Positions 4,522-8,150 of a stretch of DNA of 8,150 bases are shown in pieces. This stretch comes from Patescibacteria group bacterium (lineage in GTDB: Bacteria; Patescibacteriota; Microgenomatia; Daviesbacterales; UBA10151). Location of the stretch: contig JAHIVD010000061.1 in NCBI GenBank assembly GCA_018816815.1, positions 1-8,150 of the forward strand, in the 5' to 3' direction. A model generated the notes under the pieces. That model worked only from the letters and a program-made list of their open reading frames with translations, was not told the DNA's origin and did no database searches. Made by a program: the position numbers and the translations under genes. The stretch's first letter is position 1. Every line of letters begins with the position of its first letter.

Positions 4522-5484
4522 ATGCTCTTTGACCTAAACTGGGTAGATCTTGTAATTATCGGTATACTTTTCCTATTTGCTCTGGAGGCTTTGGGCCGTC
4601 CTTTATTTTTGGAACTCCTGGATTTTATTAGTTTTCTTTTAGCAGGTATTTTATCTTTTAGTTGCTATAATCTTCCGGCTAAATTCTTTGAAAGCCAGTT
4701 TCATATTCCGTATGGGCTTACTTTGGTAATGGGTTTTATGACTGTCTGGTTTTTTACGGAAATAGTTTTTTATTTATTAGTTAAACTTATTCTACCTAAG
4801 CCTCAAGAAATTAGAATCATGGGATCTAAAGTTTTATCTGTAATTCCGGCAATGCTTAGAAGCTTGATTTTTATTGCCTTGATTTTGGTGATGGTAGCAA
4901 CTTTCCCTATTCAGCCTGCTATTAAAAAAAGTGTTTTGGATTCAAAAGTCGGCAGCCGGATATTAAAAATTGCATATGGATTGGAGTCTCCCGTAAAGAA
5001 AGTTTTCGGAGGGGTTACCAATGATTCCCTGACTTTTCTGACTATAGATCCCAAGACAAGCAAAAAAGTCAATTTGGGTTTTCAAACTGATCAAATATCT
5101 CTTGATAGTGTTTCAGAAATAGAAATGCTGGAGTTGGTGAATAAAGAAAGGACCGCTGGAGCAGGTAAAGCATTGGTATATGATGAAAATCTCCGTGAAA
5201 TTGCCAGGGCTCATAGCGGGGATATGTTTAAAAGAGGTTATTTCTCTCATTATTCGCCAGAGGGTCAAACTGTAGCTGATCGGGCTTTAAAGTACGAAGA
5301 AGATTTTTTGGTAATAGGCGAGAATTTGGCATATGCTCCAAGCGTGGAGTTGGCTGAAAAAGGATTGATGAATTCTGAAGGCCACAGGGCAAATATACTA
5401 TCAGGCGATTATGGCAGAATTGGGATAGGTGTGATGGATGGTGGAGTTTACGGGAAGATGTTTGTTCAAGTATTTGCAAATTAA
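4522..5484 (+). CDS. CvpA-family membrane domain fused to extracellular CAP (SCP/YkwD-like) domain
   Basis: A 320-aa two-domain protein. Residues about 6-130 form a CvpA/colicin V production-type region with four hydrophobic helices (about 8-25, 33-50, 65-90, 105-129). A linker leads to a CAP domain at about 197-319. The CAP domain shows 'IEMLELVNKERT', H231 in 'ARAHSGDM', H243 in 'GYFSHYSPEGQT', E267 in 'IGENLA', E286/H288 in 'NSEGHRANIL' and the final 'IGIGV' strand, so the metal-site residues of the YkwD group are kept. CAP proteins of this group are secreted and act at the envelope; the CvpA part should tether it to the membrane. Start ATG 4522 is set by the extended -10 located 6 nt upstream. 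The nuclease gene follows after one base, indicating an operon. Biochemical activity of bacterial CAP domains is largely undefined, so none is assigned. Confidence 0.88.
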   Translation: MLFDLNWVDLVIIGILFLFALEALGRPLFLELLDFISFLLAGILSFSCYNLPAKFFESQFHIPYGLTLVMGFMTVWFFTEIVFYLLVKLILPKPQEIRIMGSKVLSVIPAMLRSLIFIALILVMVATFPIQPAIKKSVLDSKVGSRILKIAYGLESPVKKVFGGVTNDSLTFLTIDPKTSKKVNLGFQTDQISLDSVSEIEMLELVNKERTAGAGKALVYDENLREIARAHSGDMFKRGYFSHYSPEGQTVADRALKYEEDFLVIGENLAYAPSVELAEKGLMNSEGHRANILSGDYGRIGIGVMDGGVYGKMFVQVFAN

Positions 5485-5485
5485 A

Positions 5486-6079
5486 ATGTGGTCAAATTCC
5501 AGACTGCCGGTTCTATCAAGCTTCATTATTGTTATTGCAGGATTTGTGTTTTTGTGGTTTGGGTTTCAGAACGGGATTCAAATTTCCCATGAGCAGACAG
5601 CAGTAATTACGGCTCCTGTTACTTCTCCTCCTACAACTACAGCTACAGCTTCTGCAACCTATGGTATTGAAGGAAAGAGAGTTTTTGTTTCCAAAGTGAT
5701 AGACGGAGATACAATAGCATTAGAAAGCAGCAAAACAGTCCGTTTTATAGGTATTGATACTCCTGAAACTGTTGATCCCCGTCGCATCGTTGGTTGCTTT
5801 GGCAAAGAAGCCAGTAATGAAGTTAAAAAATTATTAACAGGAAAAGTTGTGATTTTGCAAAAAGACACCTCAGACACTGATAAATATGGTCGCTTGCTAC
5901 GATTCATCTTTCTTCCTTTGGAGAACGGGGAGATACTTTTTGTTAATGATTATCTGGTTAGGGAAGGTTTTGCCAGGGCCAAAAATTATGCTCCTGATGT
6001 AAAATTTAAAAGCAGATTTGCTGAAGCAGAGATAAAAGCTAAAGAAGCCAAAAAAGGACTTTGGGGTAAATGTATTTAG
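5486..6079 (+). CDS. Membrane-anchored thermonuclease (staphylococcal nuclease/SNase family)
   Basis: A 197-aa protein from ATG 5486, one base after the CvpA-CAP stop; an upstream in-frame ATG at 5438 would overlap that gene by 47 nt and is rejected. Residues about 9-27 form one transmembrane anchor or uncleaved signal. A Thr/Ala/Pro-rich linker (38-58) follows, then the SNase fold (63-197). All the catalytic landmarks are present: 'VIDGDTI' (D73, D75), R86 and D91/E94 in 'VRFIGIDTPET', and R136 in 'DKYGR', corresponding to Arg35, Asp40, Glu43 and Arg87 of staphylococcal nuclease. 'KEAKKGLWGKC' is the standard end. It should cleave DNA and RNA with calcium outside the membrane. In an organism with poor nucleotide synthesis (inferred) this fits scavenging of environmental or host nucleic acid. 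Stop TAG. Confidence 0.93.
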   Translation: MWSNSRLPVLSSFIIVIAGFVFLWFGFQNGIQISHEQTAVITAPVTSPPTTTATASATYGIEGKRVFVSKVIDGDTIALESSKTVRFIGIDTPETVDPRRIVGCFGKEASNEVKKLLTGKVVILQKDTSDTDKYGRLLRFIFLPLENGEILFVNDYLVREGFARAKNYAPDVKFKSRFAEAEIKAKEAKKGLWGKCI

Positions 6080-6099
6080 TATGATAAACTAGAATTACA

Positions 6100-6582
6100 A
6101 TGAAAAAATTTCTTATCCAGACAATACTTTTGCTTGTAGTTATCGGAGTGGGGATATATTTTTATAGGACAAGCGGACAGTATTCTAATCTGCCGTTTGT
6201 GCCTCAAGGGCCTGCAATAGAACAAATACAAATTAATGGATCAACACTTAGTGTTGAAATAGCAGATACGCAAAGTAAAAGAGCAAAAGGTCTTGGAGAA
6301 AAGACAAGTTTGGCGTCAGATTCAGGAATGCTGTTTATTTTTCCAGAGGCGTCAAGACACTCATTTTGGATGAAAGGCATTTCATTTCCGCTTGATTTTA
6401 TCTGGATTAGAGGAGATAAAGTAGTAGGTATTTTACAAAATGTTCCGCCGCCTGCTGTTGGTCAGGACGATTCGTCTTTGCCGATTTATCAGCCGGGTGT
6501 GGATGTAGATAAGGTTTTGGAAGTAAATACCGGAACAATTCAGCGGTTAAATATTAAGGTAGGAGATATTCTTATCCAATAA
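6100..6582 (+). CDS. DUF192 family protein with N-terminal membrane anchor
   Basis: A 160-aa protein. Residues 4-22 (FLIQTILLLVVIGVGIYFY) are a membrane anchor or signal segment. Residues about 41-159 form the DUF192 domain with 'RAKGLGEKTSL' (61-71), 'SGMLFIF' (75-81), 'FWMKGISFPLDFIWI' (89-103) and the C-terminal 'VLEVNTGTIQRLNIKVGDIL'. The domain is a small beta-rich fold, usually exported; its biochemical role is not established, so none is assigned. It lies 20 nt after the nuclease and overlaps the next start by one base (TAATG). A TATGAT box (6080-6085) right after the nuclease stop may add an internal promoter. No Shine-Dalgarno is visible before ATG 6100. Confidence 0.92.
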   Translation: MKKFLIQTILLLVVIGVGIYFYRTSGQYSNLPFVPQGPAIEQIQINGSTLSVEIADTQSKRAKGLGEKTSLASDSGMLFIFPEASRHSFWMKGISFPLDFIWIRGDKVVGILQNVPPPAVGQDDSSLPIYQPGVDVDKVLEVNTGTIQRLNIKVGDILIQ

Positions 6583-8144
6583 TGATTGAAATTCTGCCGA
6601 TTAGATCACTAACAGATGAAGATGCACCAATTTTCGGCAGTTTAAATGTGATTTTAGGAAAGCTGCTTAGGTCTGGATTTCCTGTTGGACCTGGGTTAGT
6701 TGTTACCCCGCCGCAATTTAAACTGCGGTCAGTCTTGGAGCGTTTTGATTTTGGTAAAAAGGAGATTTTTAGACAGACTCTCAGCGTAGTTAAAAAAGAA
6801 ATTAATTCCATACCACCTCCGTCAGTTTTGCTTAGTGAAACACATAAACATAAATCATTTTTCATAAATGGCAGGAAAATAAATTCAGTAAAAAACCTAT
6901 GGCTGGCCTTACTTCATACATGGCTTGAGCAGATTGAGCAGCGGATTTGGAGTAAGGGTTTTTATCCTGGTATAACAGATAATTTGGACCCTCAGGTTTT
7001 AACCTTCACTTCAAAAATACAAGGTTTTGGGACTGCTCATTTTGATTTTCTTGCCAGTGATGTAACGGTTTTGGTTAAAGAGGGCAGACTTCATGTCAAC
7101 GATATTAAAAAAATAACCGAGATAGTGAAATTGGCCAATAAAAAGCTGCTTTTGTCGTATGAATATGAGTGGATTCTAGATTCAGGAGTGAAATTAATTA
7201 AAGTAAAACCATATACTCCATCAATCACTATAGATTCTGGTACTACAATTTCCAAAGATATGCCTTGTAAGGATACGCCCTGTAAAGCTAAGAGAAGTGC
7301 TGTTAAAGTTTTTCTAGATTTGTCCGCTCCGGTTCAATCAGGATCTTTTGGATTGAATATTGAAAAAGAGGTTGATCCCGGTTCAACCGGGGTTGATGGT
7401 ATCTATATTGCTTCAGAGAGAATATTTGACTTAAATAAACCAGTTGAATCCTTTGAAGATTTGGTTTCCAGGGTAGTTCAATCAGCAGTTAATTTTCCCT
7501 CTGTCCCTGTTTTTGTAAAACTGCCGGATAAGCCAGAGGGTTTGTCTGTTGGCAAGGCAGGTATGGGCAAGCTGCGGGGAAGTTTACGCCTGCTTCATCA
7601 AAAAAGTCTATTTGATCCTGCAATGAAGGCCTTGGATTTTGTCCGTCATAAAAAGGGTTTAACAAATGTTCATATAGTTGTCCCATTTGTAAGAGGTGTA
7701 AATGAACTTCTGAAAATAAAAAGAGAGTTGGCTGTCCGGAAACTCTCCAGGAAAAATTCTTTGCAGCTTTGGATGGAAGTGGCTGTGCCGGAGAATATTA
7801 TTAATCTGGAAGATTATTTGATTGCCGGCATTGATGGAGTGGTTTTAAACCTGGATGAGCTCATATCCTACTTAAACGGCTTTGATTGCCAACAAGAGGA
7901 GCTTTTATTCTATAAAAGTGAAATTACTGGATTACTTAAATTTCTGGAAGATGGAATTAGGTTGCTGCATAAGTCAAAAGTTCCTTTTATAGTCTATGGT
8001 AGTTTAGCTTTTTCTCAAAAAGTATTGGAATTTTTAATAGAAAAGGGAGTTTGGGGAATGGTAGTTGAGTGTTACGAAGCCCATTCAGCTAAGGATTTGC
8101 TTTATCAGGTGGAAAAAAGAGTGATTTTAAAAAGAGGTGTATAA
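6582..8144 (+). CDS. Degenerate phosphoenolpyruvate-synthase-like protein, probable pseudoenzyme
   Basis: A 520-aa protein against about 750-800 aa for PEP synthase. Residues 5-45 (GSLNVILGKLLRSGFPVGPGLVVT) match the start of the ATP-binding domain, but the GGK lysine is replaced (GSL). Residues 78-130 align with the region of the RSSA motif, which is lost. Residues 147-213 match the end of that domain ('EWILDSG...KVKPYTP' for 'EWAIDGG...QARPET'). The phosphohistidine swivel domain is absent, replaced by about 25 residues with a KDxPC doublet (225-234). Residues 239-513 follow the PEP/pyruvate TIM barrel: 'LRGSLR' (331-336), 'GLTNVHIVVPFVRGVNEL' (359-376). The metal-binding Glu, the Asn-Asp pair and the catalytic Cys read as Ala, Asp-Glu and Tyr in my alignment by eye. 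ATG 6582 overlaps the DUF192 stop by one base, suggesting translational coupling. Catalysis is unlikely; a binding or regulatory role is inferred. Confidence 0.75.
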   Translation: MIEILPIRSLTDEDAPIFGSLNVILGKLLRSGFPVGPGLVVTPPQFKLRSVLERFDFGKKEIFRQTLSVVKKEINSIPPPSVLLSETHKHKSFFINGRKINSVKNLWLALLHTWLEQIEQRIWSKGFYPGITDNLDPQVLTFTSKIQGFGTAHFDFLASDVTVLVKEGRLHVNDIKKITEIVKLANKKLLLSYEYEWILDSGVKLIKVKPYTPSITIDSGTTISKDMPCKDTPCKAKRSAVKVFLDLSAPVQSGSFGLNIEKEVDPGSTGVDGIYIASERIFDLNKPVESFEDLVSRVVQSAVNFPSVPVFVKLPDKPEGLSVGKAGMGKLRGSLRLLHQKSLFDPAMKALDFVRHKKGLTNVHIVVPFVRGVNELLKIKRELAVRKLSRKNSLQLWMEVAVPENIINLEDYLIAGIDGVVLNLDELISYLNGFDCQQEELLFYKSEITGLLKFLEDGIRLLHKSKVPFIVYGSLAFSQKVLEFLIEKGVWGMVVECYEAHSAKDLLYQVEKRVILKRGV

Positions 8145-8150
8145 AAGAAA

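Noticed and set aside
5438..5485. ATG start at 5438 for the nuclease
   Set aside because: It would overlap the CAP domain coding region by 47 nt and adds a non-hydrophobic stretch before the membrane anchor; ATG 5486 is one base after the previous stop.

Overview
The window looks like a chromosomal fragment of a Candidate Phyla Radiation (Patescibacteria) bacterium, most likely from the Microgenomates side. This is inferred, not proven. The signs are AT-rich sequence read with the standard code, few Shine-Dalgarno sites, promoter -10 boxes placed 6-8 nt before start codons, a CvpA-CAP fusion, a membrane-anchored staphylococcal-type nuclease, a DUF192 protein and a shrunken PEP-synthase-like protein. 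Remnants of a serine recombinase with a lone MerR/Xis-type DNA-binding protein also fit.

The left half (about 1-4380) behaves like an accessory or island region. It opens with a long palindromic element (61-132). Next come what looks like the C-terminal remnant of a large serine recombinase (201-602) and a 65-aa winged-HTH protein (804-1001). A two-gene cassette follows: an AAA15-type ATPase (start best placed at 1109) and, 11 nt later, a small RloB-like Toprim protein (2332-2868). This pairing resembles the ATPase + Toprim logic of AbiL/RloAB and PARIS-type phage-defence systems. After it lies an element closed by an 11-bp stem, with a perfect extended -10 promoter on the minus strand just outside; I read it as a candidate small RNA (about 2880-2974, minus). 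Beyond are an orphan five-helix membrane protein on the minus strand (3047-3997), a divergent 54-aa acidic ORF with a textbook Shine-Dalgarno (4077-4241), a tRNA-Ile-like 3' fragment, and a perfect 2 x 24 bp tandem repeat.

The right half (4391-8144) looks like ordinary core chromosome. A tRNA-Lys(UUU) gene on the minus strand shares a 59-nt divergent promoter region with a tightly packed plus-strand cluster. That cluster is CvpA-CAP (4522-5484), a membrane-anchored thermonuclease (5486-6079, 1 nt later), an anchored DUF192 protein (6100-6582) and a 520-aa degenerate PEP-synthase-like protein (6582-8144, overlapping the previous stop by one base). The first three products are all predicted to be tethered to the membrane with soluble domains outside, consistent with envelope remodelling and nucleic-acid scavenging in a cell that depends on others. 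The last protein keeps the PEP-synthase scaffold but has lost the phosphohistidine domain and most catalytic residues.

The strongest points for follow-up are the defence-like pair with its adjacent candidate RNA, the pseudoenzyme, and the recurrent leaderless promoter arrangement.
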